NCBI GenBank assembly: GCA_902802305.1
Contig: CADCLG010000015.1
Span: 1 to 64,000 of the forward strand
DNA from: an uncultured Spirochaetaceae bacterium
Lineage (GTDB): Bacteria; Spirochaetota; Spirochaetia; Treponematales; Treponemataceae
Direction of reading: 5' to 3'
Length of the DNA stretch: 64,000 nucleotides
The notes beneath the pieces were generated by a model. The model was not told the origin of the DNA, searched no databases, and worked only from the letters and a program-made list of their open reading frames with translations. Every line of letters starts with the position of its first letter. Positions within the stretch are counted from its first letter, which is position 1. The position numbers and the translations under genes were made by a program. Positions 25,607-36,300 of this stretch are shown in pieces.

Positions 25607-25707
25607 AAAAGCCAGCCCCTGTAAACAGATTTTGTGGATTTTGTAAATCTTATAGATTATATAGATTTTATGAAAACGCAAATCCATTCACAGGGGCTGG
25701 CTTTTTT
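25607..25707 (+). terminator. Long-arm terminator after the small heat-shock gene
   Basis: AAAAGCCAGCCCCTGT (25607-25622) pairs perfectly with ACAGGGGCTGGCTTTT (from 25690), and the T run continues to 25707. The loop is about 67 bases, AT-rich, and has its own partial stem. The unusually long loop sets it apart from a simple hairpin. Confidence 0.7.
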
Positions 25708-25802
25708 TATCACTTTTTATAATTATTCAGGTGCACTCCATAAAAAAATATAATATAATCACTGATATCCGTAGCAAAGCATAAGGTTTTAAGGAGTTGC
25801 AA

Positions 25803-28415
25803 ATGAATAAAGCAAATAATTCAGCGGTTAAACGTTTAACAAACATAAAAGCATTCGGACTTGGCGATGTCCTGCTGAAAGATGAATATCTGCTAGATGT
25901 AACACAAAAGGATGTAGATTTTATCAATACCTTTGACGTTGACCGCCTGCTCTATAATTTTAGAAAAACTGCTGGTTTGCCGGAAAAAACAAGTAGCCCT
26001 TACAGCGGTTGGGAAAATACAAGAATCGGTGGACATACTCTGGGACACTATCTTGCTGCAGCGGCTCAGGGAATTGCCTCTGGTTACGGAGAATGCAGAG
26101 GCAATGATGGTAAAAGTCTGAAAGAACGACTTGCAGCCTTGATTAAAGGTCTTGAAGAATGTCAGGCTGTCAGCGGAAAAGATGGCAGATGTAAAAACGG
26201 ATTTATTTTTGGAGCTACCATGGCAGATTCTGCCAAACCTGAGCTTCAGTTTGATAAGCTGGAAGAAGGAAATCAAGCTGATACCTGGGTACCCTGGTAT
26301 ACAATGCATAAGCTTATGAATGGTCTGGTTGAAGTTGCCAAACTCTGTGAAGATCAAACCGGCTTACTTGCCCTCCAAATTGCCGAAAAGCTTGGGGAAT
26401 GGATGTACAACAGAACTTCCCACTGGACAGATGAAGTGCGAAGACGAGTTCTCTCAGTTGAATATGGTGGAATGAACGACTGTCTTTATGAACTTTACAA
26501 ATGTGCAAAAAACGCCGGATATGAACAGGCAGACCACTTTATGAAGGTTGCTCATACTTTTGATGAAGAATACCTTTTTGATACAATTCTTAATGCAAGT
26601 AATGTTAGTAAAAAATCTGGCAGTAAAGGACAAGCAGCAAATGTACTGAACAATCGTCATGCAAATACAACAATTCCAAAGTTTGTTGGAGCAATCAACC
26701 GCTGCCTAACTTTAAAGGAAGAAAATTGTGCCCTTACAACTGAATCAGAACAAAAAAAATATCTTGAATACTGTAAGGCCTTCTGGGAGCTTGTTACTCA
26801 GCATCACACTTATATCACAGGCGGAAACAGCGAGTGCGAACACTTTGGCAAGGATGATATTCTTGATGCAGAGCGAAGTAATACAAACTGCGAAACCTGT
26901 AACGTTCACAATATGCTGAAACTCACCCGCTCACTTTTTATGCTGACAGGCGAGCGCAAATATGCTGATTATTATGAAAACACTTTTATCAATTCAATTT
27001 TAGCTTCTGTTAATCGGGAAACAGGAATGACAACCTACTTCCAGCCAATGGCTACCGGATGTTTTAAAACCTACTGCAATCCTGATGTAAATAAAAACTA
27101 CTTCTGGTGCTGTACAGGAACCGGACTTGAAAACTTTACTAAACTGGGCGACAGCATTTATTTCCATGATGATGAAAATGCAACTCTATTTGTAAATCAG
27201 TACTTTTCTTCTGTAGTAAATTGGAAATCTAAAGGCATAAAACTTAGTCAAAAATCAAATATTCCTATGGAAGAAAACGTTTCCCTTATAGTAGACATAA
27301 AGGAAAATGATGGGACTTCTGATTTTACTCTTGCCCTCCGTATTCCAGACTGGTGCTGCAAATCCCCTTCCCTTTTGATAAATGATAATGTGGCTGATGG
27401 AAAACTTTTTACAGAAAAGAATGGTTATTTTATTATCAGCCGAAAGTGGCAGACTGGAGACACAGTAACCTTGACCTTCCCAATGGAAATAAAGGCATAT
27501 ACTCTTGCTGACAATCCAAAGGCTGCGGCTTTTAAATATGGTCCTGTTGTTCTTGCAGCTGAACTTGGCCGTGATGAAAAAATGAAGCTGCGCCAGGTTG
27601 GGGTTCAGTGTGATGTTTGTGCCAATAAAATCATCCGCGGAATTGAGCTTCCTCTTAACGGAAATTACGGCGGCACAAACGGCCTTAAACCTCTTTTGCC
27701 TGAATACATAAAAATCAAAAATGCAGAAAGCACAGAGGATTTTCTTAATAATATCAACTCCCATTTTGAACGTCAGCCGGGAAGTCTCAATTTTATTCTG
27801 AAGGATATTGAATTGAACAATGGAAGTTCAGACTCTTCTACTACACTCGCAAACAGTTCTTCGACGGAACTTAAGTTTTCTCCATATTATCTCATCAACA
27901 ATCAGCGTTATGGAATTTACTGGCTTTATGTTACAAAGCTACCGGAAAAATCAGAAGCTGATGACGCAGAAAAAGAACTGGCAAAATACACGTTTATCGA
28001 AGGAATTGGTGTTGGTTACGGGGCTCAGACCGAGGGGAACGAAACGACTCCTCCATACATGGAAGAGACTGGCACTGGTTCTGTTGGAGAGCCTCATGCT
28101 TTAACCCGTTTTGCAAAGGATGGTGGCAGCTTCTCTTATGTATGCAAGGTTATGCCTGATAAAAAGAACTTTCTCCAGTGTAATTTCCTCAGGGATGATA
28201 ATGGCAAACGTATCATCATCAAGGCCACAGAAACAGACACTCTGATTGCAGATTACATACTTTCCTGTGATGGTTCAGAAGAAAAATTCTTTAAGATTTT
28301 TGAAATCCCAGAAGCTCTGACAAAGGGGAAATATAGTCTTAGAATAGATTTTTCTGCACCAAGATGGTCTGATTCAGCACGTCTGGCAGCACCACTAAAT
28401 ACTTTATTTCAGTAG
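25803..28415 (+). CDS. GH127-type beta-L-arabinofuranosidase
   Basis: The enzyme releases L-arabinofuranose from plant glycans or glycoproteins. The 870-residue protein has the family (alpha/alpha)6 segment GHTLGHYLAAAAQ and NNRHANTTIPKFVGA. It also has the zinc/nucleophile residues known from the family: Glu364 and Cys366 in NCETCNVHNM, and Cys436-Cys437 in FWCCTGTGLENF. In studied members one of the paired cysteines is the nucleophile. The start at 25803 follows AAGGAG by six bases; a TTG six bases upstream overlaps that ribosome site region and is rejected. No signal peptide is seen, so it probably acts in the cytosol on imported oligosaccharides. It is convergent with the lipoprotein operon. 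Confidence 0.92.
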   Translation: MNKANNSAVKRLTNIKAFGLGDVLLKDEYLLDVTQKDVDFINTFDVDRLLYNFRKTAGLPEKTSSPYSGWENTRIGGHTLGHYLAAAAQGIASGYGECRGNDGKSLKERLAALIKGLEECQAVSGKDGRCKNGFIFGATMADSAKPELQFDKLEEGNQADTWVPWYTMHKLMNGLVEVAKLCEDQTGLLALQIAEKLGEWMYNRTSHWTDEVRRRVLSVEYGGMNDCLYELYKCAKNAGYEQADHFMKVAHTFDEEYLFDTILNASNVSKKSGSKGQAANVLNNRHANTTIPKFVGAINRCLTLKEENCALTTESEQKKYLEYCKAFWELVTQHHTYITGGNSECEHFGKDDILDAERSNTNCETCNVHNMLKLTRSLFMLTGERKYADYYENTFINSILASVNRETGMTTYFQPMATGCFKTYCNPDVNKNYFWCCTGTGLENFTKLGDSIYFHDDENATLFVNQYFSSVVNWKSKGIKLSQKSNIPMEENVSLIVDIKENDGTSDFTLALRIPDWCCKSPSLLINDNVADGKLFTEKNGYFIISRKWQTGDTVTLTFPMEIKAYTLADNPKAAAFKYGPVVLAAELGRDEKMKLRQVGVQCDVCANKIIRGIELPLNGNYGGTNGLKPLLPEYIKIKNAESTEDFLNNINSHFERQPGSLNFILKDIELNNGSSDSSTTLANSSSTELKFSPYYLINNQRYGIYWLYVTKLPEKSEADDAEKELAKYTFIEGIGVGYGAQTEGNETTPPYMEETGTGSVGEPHALTRFAKDGGSFSYVCKVMPDKKNFLQCNFLRDDNGKRIIIKATETDTLIADYILSCDGSEEKFFKIFEIPEALTKGKYSLRIDFSAPRWSDSARLAAPLNTLFQ

Positions 28416-28419
28416 AATC

Positions 28420-28442
28420 ATATTTTCACGGGCTCACGAGCC
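28420..28442. repeat. 23-bp dispersed repeat, copy 1
   Basis: This sequence occurs again, exactly but inverted, at 44188-44210 beside the IS200-type element. It contains the hairpin GGCTC-AC-GAGCC. It is possibly a small transposon-related or repetitive extragenic element. Confidence 0.75.
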
Positions 28443-28444
28443 AT

Positions 28445-28484
28445 AAAAAAAAGCGTGTTCCGTACAGTTTGCAGGAACACGCTT
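28445..28484 (-). terminator. Terminator of the lipoprotein operon
   Basis: On the minus strand, the stem AAGCGTGTTCC/GGAACACGCTT (11 bp, 12-base loop; plus-strand arms 28451-28461 and 28474-28484) is followed by a run of T (plus-strand A at 28445-28452). It ends the three-lipoprotein transcript. Confidence 0.88.
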
Positions 28485-28506
28485 GAAAAATGTTCTTTGT
28501 ATTTAT

Positions 28507-31500
28507 TTAGTCTTCTGTTATCGACGAAGCCCAGTCAGGACTAGCTATTACAGCTTCTGTCGTATTATCTGTTTTTGTTACAACAGCACTAAGAATCTTT
28601 ACACTAAATCCTTTTATAGTTTTGTTTTGAACATTCAACTTTGAAATTTTTGTAGCACCATAAGCCAATAATGACGAATCTGCAATAATTTCACCATTTT
28701 CTACATCATTTTTTGTAAGCCAATCTGCAAAATTAAATGACATGCAAAGTTTTGCTTCTTGATATTTCTGGTAATAAGCAGTTCCCCAGGATTCTTCGGA
28801 CTCAACTGAATCAGAAACTACAACTAATTGTATATCATCAAATACAGTATTTGGGTCAAATACAATTTCTATTGATTCCCAGTCATCTTCTACAATAAAC
28901 TCACCTGCAGACCACTGATAATTACCGCCACTGTCGCCCTTATAAATTATTGAAAATGGCCTATCACCGATTTCTACCCATTTTGAATACAAATCAGTCA
29001 TATCATCAGTAATTTCTGATACAGTAACTGTATAATCAATAGATGAATACCAGTCTACAAAAACGTAGCCTTCTTTTGCTGGTGTTTTTATTGCTGATAC
29101 ACTTGTTCCTACATAAACCTCTACTGTGCTAAGTTTTGTTTCACCATCCATAAGTGCTACACTAACTTTCTTTTTGTCCCAGGTTCCATTGTCAACAAAA
29201 TTACCGTCACCATTTTGTTCCTGTAATGTTATTGTGTCCTCGTCTATAATTGTATATTTAAGGGTTGCAATAGTTTCACCTTCATACAAAACAGTAAAAA
29301 TACTTGGATCTTCAACATCTACAAGATATTTACACTCCTGATCGTTATAAAAAATCTTACGGCTGTTAGCATAGAATCTTATTAATAGGTCATTTTCAGA
29401 ATTGAAATAAATACCTTCAATATCGAGTTTAGATTTTGTACTGACATAATCAACTTTTGTGACATACCAGTTTTTTATAGAACCTATATACAAACCTGAA
29501 GATTTAATATCTTCAATTATACTTGAATCATTTTCAGTAAACTGATATTCGATAATTTTTGTTTCATGTGGTCCAAAAGATTCAATATATATACTCTTAT
29601 CATATGTAGAATAAGATCTAAAGGTAAAATAACCATTATCATTATCTCGGGTCAAAGTATTGTATACGGTAAAATAAAGAGTATCACCTACATCAAGATC
29701 CTCAAATTTTGACGAATCTATCTGTAATTTGCCATCATTTAGATAGCCTGTCCATAAGGTTTCTGTTTTCTTAATTTTTACATATACATCAATATCCTCT
29801 GAACCAGCAGAACCATCCCATTCCTTAGTCAAGTCTGAATCTGTATAAATGCCTTCAATAATACCATTATTTATAGTTATTGAATCTACAGAAACTTTCT
29901 CATTTGGAATAGTTTCATATGTCTTTAATAATTCACTGCCATTGTAAATCTTTATATTAACACGTGGACCTTTGCTATAATAAATATTCTTAAGGAAGTG
30001 ACCATAATACTCTCTTTCTTCACCCTCGTAGTGGTATGTTGGATCAATGGTTAATAGTAAATCATTTCCTAATTCCTTCTTGAAAGAAACCGGATAAGCA
30101 AAGAGTTTTGTTTCTCCTCCATATATTAAGGTATCCATTTGTTCTAAATATGGAGAGTACTGATTAATACTTATATCGTATTTTGTATTTGTATCTTTAT
30201 TACAATAAACTTCAAAATACAATGTGTCACCTGTAGCCAAAGTATCTAGAGGAACATCATCTGAAACAAATCTTACAGACAAACCATCTCTGTCGTTCAT
30301 TTCTTGATTTCCATTCCACCACAGATCAGCATCAACCCATTTTGCGTAAACGGTTATATCGCCATATGTTTCAGTACAGAAAGGCTTTGTACAATCTTTG
30401 TCAGTGCACCAGCCAGCAAAGAGTTTTCCATCAGTATTGTCAAGTTTTGTCGTAAGTACTTTTTTAACAAGACCATCTTTATTTCTCTTTATATTAAACT
30501 TTTCTGTACCAATTACAGTTGTTCCATCCATCAATGTTGCTGTGTATGTCGCTGTAATATTCGGAATAATAAAGTCAACATATTCAACAACTTCACCGTT
30601 AAAACTTATTGTATAATCGCCATCCCACTTTTTAGGAGCAGAATTATAAGGGAAGTTTATTCTGTCACCTTTGCGGTTTTCCCAATAATTGAAGGTTGAT
30701 TTACCTGTTGCAAAGGCTGGCAGACTGATTGGCTCTTCAATAGTTGCGTCGTAATCAACAACCATATAATTGCAATTCCACTCGTAATCTCTTCCTTCTT
30801 TATTAGTAAGAGTGAGAGTAACTGGTTCACCCGGTAAATCAGAAATTGCAGGAACATCTTCTTCATGGAAGTCGCCGAACAGAACGTAAACCTTTGTTGG
30901 AGAACCGCCCCAACTGCCGACAGATTCTTTTTTGTCGTTCATCTTAAAGTAGGTCTGTCCGTTGTCTGTGTAACCGCTGATTACAACATAAGTTTGACCA
31001 ATAGCCCTATATTGATGACCACTCATTCGGGCAGTAATTTCTTCTGGAGATTTCCATTTGTCTTTACCATCAGATTTATCCAATAATGACAAAGTGCCGT
31101 TAGTACTATCAAACCAGCTTTCCTGATTATAAATCCAATCCCAGTCGCCGTTATCAGCTTCGTAAAGCTCGTAGAATACACCCTGCTTTGCAATTCGTAC
31201 ATTACTGTTTAAAGTGAATTCCGGTTTAGCAGTAAAGTGAACAACTTTGTCGTTTGTAAGCTCAACATCATAATCTTCTGTGTTTTCAATCTTAAACTCA
31301 CCAAGACCAGCAGTTGCTGTAATAGTAAAGTCTTTTTCGTACAAAGTATGATCGCTCTGTGAAACTATCAAATTGAAATCATAATCTTTTCCAGCCTCTA
31401 CAAACGGATAAACCAAAGCACACTTATTCCAATCAGATTCTTTAACCCAATCACGAACCATTTGGATTCCGCTTGCTTTTTCGGTTACAGTAAAGGTGAT

Positions 31501-33324
31501 TGCCGTACCCTTAAGAACAGTCGTTTCAAATTTTACACCACGGTCCGTTGCATTTACCGAAATATGAGAAACCTGAGTATCTGTAACAGGAACTTCAATA
31601 TCTGTCAGATAATTCTGAACTTCGCTTCCACAATTTAAGGTTAGATTGTTAAAGCTGATTGCATATTTAACATCTTTATAATAAATCCAGCAATAAGGAT
31701 TCAAAATAAAGTCTTTTCCATACAGTTTGCCTTTTTTAAGAATATCATTCAAATCAAGCGTAATATTCTCGGATGGAATAGTATTTAAGTCTATTTCATC
31801 AACAAAATTATCCCAATCCTTCCAAATCTGGAATACATAAACATTCTTTTCATATATACCAAGCTCAGAATCTGGTTCAAGAAGAGGCATACCATCAGCA
31901 TGGAGAATTCCATCATCCCCAATACTAAACTCAGGATCTTCACGGAAAATATAAGATTCACCCAAACCTGTAGTTGGAGTTACAGCAAGAACATCTGTCT
32001 TGACACCATCTATTTCTACCCAATATTCATATTCTGTTCCAGGTTCAACAAACGGATAGTTATATTTATTACCGTAGCTGACAAATTCTTTGTAATACAT
32101 CCATGTACCGAATATATAACCCGTTTTTGTGTTTCTAAGCTGAACATAGAAGCCTGTTTCTAATCCATTTTTAGATTTTCTGATAGCTGCATCTGTTTCT
32201 TCCGAAACAACTAAAGTAATACCATCTTCTTCAGTTCCGTCTTCCAAAATCAAACTGAACTGATCAGAAGAAGTTTTTACCCATCTTGGGTAAATAACAA
32301 GTTCCTGCAAAACTTCTTCATCAGAATCATCTTTTACAACAGGTGTCTTTGTTATTTTTGAATCTGGAGTATTATCCCAAGTTGTAAACCATCCCTTAAA
32401 ATCATACCCATCGCGAGTAGGAAGAGGTAAAGCAACACTATCTTCTTCCTTAGGAGAGAAAGAAGCAGGATAAGTAGCCGGCAGATTGTATTCATCCAAA
32501 CCAACATAATTGATTGGAATCTGCATGTTAAGCTGACCATAGCTTACTCTATCATGCCCAGACGTCATACAATCCGGAGCAACAACAACAAAAACTGGAT
32601 ACTTGCTTGGACTTGCAAAATCCAAAGTTGGAGAATGATAAACAAACTTTACGTTAATTTTGTAGTTACCACCAGGAAGTGCCCCGTAAATATTTACTGA
32701 ATCCCCTTCTTTAGACATTACTACTGTAGGATTATAATCAAGCACTTGTGAAGTTTTTGCATCCAGAACACTTGCATTTACAGTCCAGTAGTCGCTCTTA
32801 GGAAAATCCAAAGTAAAATTGTAGAAACCGTCGAGCTCGCAATCTTTAATCTGAGAAAGACTGAATGCAAGTTCTGTAGGTTCTTCAATCGTCATTGCCT
32901 CTTTACTTTCGCCCAAAAGAACTGGAATTATGTAAGGATTTTCAAAATCATCATCGATATAGTCAACTTTATTTGCCGTAAGAACAAAACGCCAGCTGCC
33001 TTTTTTGATTACAAACTCTGAGCCAATCATAGAATCATAGTTATTCCATTCCTTTATAACCCTTAAAGTTTCTGCACCGTCGTAATAACCACTCAAAACA
33101 AAGGAATAATCTTCATACACACTTGTATCGGGTGTAAAAGCTGTTCTTCCTAAATTAACGGCAGGAATTTTTACGACAACAAGTTCCGCTGTATTGTCAG
33201 TTCCGTTAACATCAGGCTTTTTAGAAGGATTATCATTTACATCCTTATAAGCCGAACCAAGATTACAAGAAAACAAAGTTGCCAACAAAAATAAAACCGC
33301 TGTGATTCTTCCTAACTTTCTCAT
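28507..33324 (-). CDS. Large surface lipoprotein with InlB-type repeats (third of operon)
   Basis: The 1605-residue protein has a lipoprotein signal (LFLLATLFSCNLG, lipid Cys near residue 20). At least three Listeria-Bacteroides (InlB B-type) repeats are visible: RDGYDFKGWFTTW...IYPRWVK, LFAGWCTDKDC...VYAKWV and KEGYVFVDWYSS...LYSKWVE. A middle section (about residues 560-860) resembles the shared module of the other two operon members: an Ig-like stretch with YPFVEAGKDYDFNL, then GLGEF, then WDWIYNQESW and KWKSPEEI. No enzyme motif is seen. It probably lies in the outer membrane or periplasm and binds host or plant polymers. The start has a GGAG ribosome site 15 bp after the preceding gene. 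Confidence 0.8.
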   Translation of the reverse strand: MRKLGRITAVLFLLATLFSCNLGSAYKDVNDNPSKKPDVNGTDNTAELVVVKIPAVNLGRTAFTPDTSVYEDYSFVLSGYYDGAETLRVIKEWNNYDSMIGSEFVIKKGSWRFVLTANKVDYIDDDFENPYIIPVLLGESKEAMTIEEPTELAFSLSQIKDCELDGFYNFTLDFPKSDYWTVNASVLDAKTSQVLDYNPTVVMSKEGDSVNIYGALPGGNYKINVKFVYHSPTLDFASPSKYPVFVVVAPDCMTSGHDRVSYGQLNMQIPINYVGLDEYNLPATYPASFSPKEEDSVALPLPTRDGYDFKGWFTTWDNTPDSKITKTPVVKDDSDEEVLQELVIYPRWVKTSSDQFSLILEDGTEEDGITLVVSEETDAAIRKSKNGLETGFYVQLRNTKTGYIFGTWMYYKEFVSYGNKYNYPFVEPGTEYEYWVEIDGVKTDVLAVTPTTGLGESYIFREDPEFSIGDDGILHADGMPLLEPDSELGIYEKNVYVFQIWKDWDNFVDEIDLNTIPSENITLDLNDILKKGKLYGKDFILNPYCWIYYKDVKYAISFNNLTLNCGSEVQNYLTDIEVPVTDTQVSHISVNATDRGVKFETTVLKGTAITFTVTEKASGIQMVRDWVKESDWNKCALVYPFVEAGKDYDFNLIVSQSDHTLYEKDFTITATAGLGEFKIENTEDYDVELTNDKVVHFTAKPEFTLNSNVRIAKQGVFYELYEADNGDWDWIYNQESWFDSTNGTLSLLDKSDGKDKWKSPEEITARMSGHQYRAIGQTYVVISGYTDNGQTYFKMNDKKESVGSWGGSPTKVYVLFGDFHEEDVPAISDLPGEPVTLTLTNKEGRDYEWNCNYMVVDYDATIEEPISLPAFATGKSTFNYWENRKGDRINFPYNSAPKKWDGDYTISFNGEVVEYVDFIIPNITATYTATLMDGTTVIGTEKFNIKRNKDGLVKKVLTTKLDNTDGKLFAGWCTDKDCTKPFCTETYGDITVYAKWVDADLWWNGNQEMNDRDGLSVRFVSDDVPLDTLATGDTLYFEVYCNKDTNTKYDISINQYSPYLEQMDTLIYGGETKLFAYPVSFKKELGNDLLLTIDPTYHYEGEEREYYGHFLKNIYYSKGPRVNIKIYNGSELLKTYETIPNEKVSVDSITINNGIIEGIYTDSDLTKEWDGSAGSEDIDVYVKIKKTETLWTGYLNDGKLQIDSSKFEDLDVGDTLYFTVYNTLTRDNDNGYFTFRSYSTYDKSIYIESFGPHETKIIEYQFTENDSSIIEDIKSSGLYIGSIKNWYVTKVDYVSTKSKLDIEGIYFNSENDLLIRFYANSRKIFYNDQECKYLVDVEDPSIFTVLYEGETIATLKYTIIDEDTITLQEQNGDGNFVDNGTWDKKKVSVALMDGETKLSTVEVYVGTSVSAIKTPAKEGYVFVDWYSSIDYTVTVSEITDDMTDLYSKWVEIGDRPFSIIYKGDSGGNYQWSAGEFIVEDDWESIEIVFDPNTVFDDIQLVVVSDSVESEESWGTAYYQKYQEAKLCMSFNFADWLTKNDVENGEIIADSSLLAYGATKISKLNVQNKTIKGFSVKILSAVVTKTDNTTEAVIASPDWASSITED

Positions 33325-33339
33325 TTGCTTTTCTCCATT

Positions 33340-36300
33340 TTACTTAGAAATATATATTGTGGCATCTGCAACGATACCGCTCTTTGTTTTTATAAATACT
33401 GTAAGACTGTAAGTTTTTTCTTCCAGCTTCAATTCTGCAATTTTTTCTGAACTAAGTTCAAAGCTTGTAGTCTCAGAAACAACTTCTTCATCATCACTAT
33501 ATGCAAGTGACCATACGCAGAAGTCATAATCCGCATACTTACCAGCTTCATCATCAAGAGTAAAGAGGATTCCACCGTCTTTAGTATTAGCCTGCTTAAT
33601 CTGCAAATCACCTGTACTATAAGTTGGGAATGAAATATTTATACCGTTTCCGCCCTCTTTATCCTGAATAGGCTTTCCACCTTCGTTTGTAACTTTTACA
33701 TAAGCTGTTGCTGCATACATATTATTCTGCTCGTCAAAGGCAGTAAGACTGAGCGCATACACACCATTGTCCAAAGTTGAAGAATATACTTTTGTAAATG
33801 TGTAAGTTCTGGCTGTAGAAACTATTTCGTCTTTATCAGGAGTTGAGAATGACCAGATGTAAGAAACAAGTTCTACAGCAGAAGTTCCGTTTGCAGAAAG
33901 TCCACTTTCATCAGCAGAGAAGATAATTTCTGATGATGATTCTGTCTTTTTAATACCAAGCTCGCCAGGCTTATATTCCGGGAAGGTAACATCAACGCTG
34001 GATTCTTCCTGAATATTTTCTACAGGAGCTCCACCTGCATTGCTTACTGTGATATAGGCCGTTGCCGCATACATGTTTTCTCTTTCGTCAAAAGCAACAA
34101 GACTCAAGGCATAAACACCATTTTTAAAGTCTGCTTTTATTTCATCCGTAATTGTACAAGTTTCTTCAGAAGAAAGAGATTTTTCCTCATCAACAGAAGA
34201 AAGAACCCAGTTATAAGAAGAAAGAAGAAGGTTATCATCAAGCCCTTCTCTGTCACAGGCAAAGACAATTCCCTCATCAGTGGTTTTCTGAGAAATAGAA
34301 ATGTTGCCGCTTTCATACTTAGGAAGCTGTACAGTGATTGTCATTCCTTCTGCAAATACCATTGGAGTATAAGGAGTTTCTTCCGTTTTTAGTCCTTTTG
34401 TATAGAATGAACCTGAATAAGTTACCGTTTCACCGTCTTTATCTTCAAAAGAATAATCGTAATCATAATCAGCTATCTGGATTTTGTACTTAAACTCTGC
34501 CCAATAAGTCTCGTGGCTTGAGAACTCTTCGTTCAATTTTACAGGAGATTTCCACAATCCAAGACGCTCATCCATAAGGTTTAGGCTACCGTCTTTTACA
34601 ATTGCTTTATAGAAATTATTTTCAGTAATTGCTCCACCGGCTATATCCTCAATATAATCTGTCTGACCATAAACCCAGGAAGTATTATCTGACCAATCCC
34701 ATTTTCCGGAACAGAAGGTAATCTCATAAGAAATTACCGCCACATCCAGTTCCATTTCTTTATACATTGATTCATGCAGGCTTGTAGTAAAGTTTTCTAT
34801 ATTGAAGTAACGTCCCAAATCATCTTCGGTAAGAGAAAGATTTATCTTGTCGTATTCTGAATAATCAAGTTCACCCTTTCCACCGCCTGCTGTAATTTTG
34901 CCTGACTCCACGTGATAAGGTCCATATTCTGTGCCTTCTTCTTTAGTATTATTGTAGCCAAGAGAGAAGCGGTATGTTTTACCAGGTTTACAGAAAGGAT
35001 AGATAAAGGTGATTGTATCAGTATTTGCAAAAACTTGTTCCGGTATGCGATACTGTGTTCCCGATTCTTCTTCTGTAATATCAATATTATCTTTCCAAAT
35101 CGGGTCATCTTCTTTACGGGTGATTGTAATCTTTACACCATCTTCGCAAGATTCAAGAAGCATGTGTTCTGTTTCTTTACGCTCAATAAACTGCTTTTGC
35201 GGTGAATACATTGTTGCAGCAGCAAGGTCGGTAATTGTTGCAGGAGCTGAAGCACTTGTAGTAGAGTAGAAGATAAAGACATATACATTTTCAAAGCTTT
35301 CAAGTGATTGAGTTAGAGAAAAATCAAAATGTCCGCTGATTTCTTTATTTGCAGAAATTGAGATTTCTTTTTCAGTTTGGAATTCATTTCCAAGCTCATC
35401 TTTAGCAATTATAGTATCTGTCAGAACAGAATAGCCGACAATATCCTTTTCATCTATATTTGAAAGCAAATCGCTGAGAGATAAAAGTTCACCAGACTCA
35501 ATATTAATCAATTGTCCTTGCAGAGATTTTATGTCTGCATTTGAAATACCAGCTATGTCTATAGTGTATACATCATCTTCCTGCATATCGCTGTTCATAT
35601 AAGCAATAAGGTCTGTGTCTGTAAGCTTGAACTTTGCTCCGTAGATTTTGAAATTGCCTCCCTGTGCTTCCGGCATATTATAGGTAATATCCTCAAAGTC
35701 TACCGACTCAAGTCTATTGAACATAAAGCCATCGTCTCGATAAAGACTAAGAGAATCATTCTGTCCATAAACACGGAAACTAAAGCTTGAATCTGTAAGA
35801 GTGAAGGAATCAAAATCAGGCTTTGTTTCTGGGAACCAGTTAATTGAGATTCCACACTCTTCTGCCGAAAGTGAATCTTCTTGAATATTTACAATAAAGA
35901 ACTGAGTGAACGGCTCTTCAGCTTTAACAGGATATTCATAAGCAGTGTTATAATCTCCAATTTCATTAATCCAGGCCTCACCTTCAAAATCTGCAATCTG
36001 ACAAACAAAACCACTTAAATCCACAGGAGAAGTTCCCGTGAGCTTAACAATAACAGTGTCGCCAGCTTTTAATGGTTTTGTCAAATCATAATCAGGATTT
36101 ATAGCAGGGATTTTGCGAGTACAAGAATAATTGAAGCAATCCTCACCATCGATAACGTAAGAATTATAATAGAAGGTAAGCTTATCTTCTTTTTTCCAGC
36201 AGGCATAGAGAGTTATATCACCCTTTTCAAAATATTTCTTTCCTTCAAAAATACCATATGGTTCTATTTCAATTTCTGCTTCGGCTTCACCTTCTGCAAC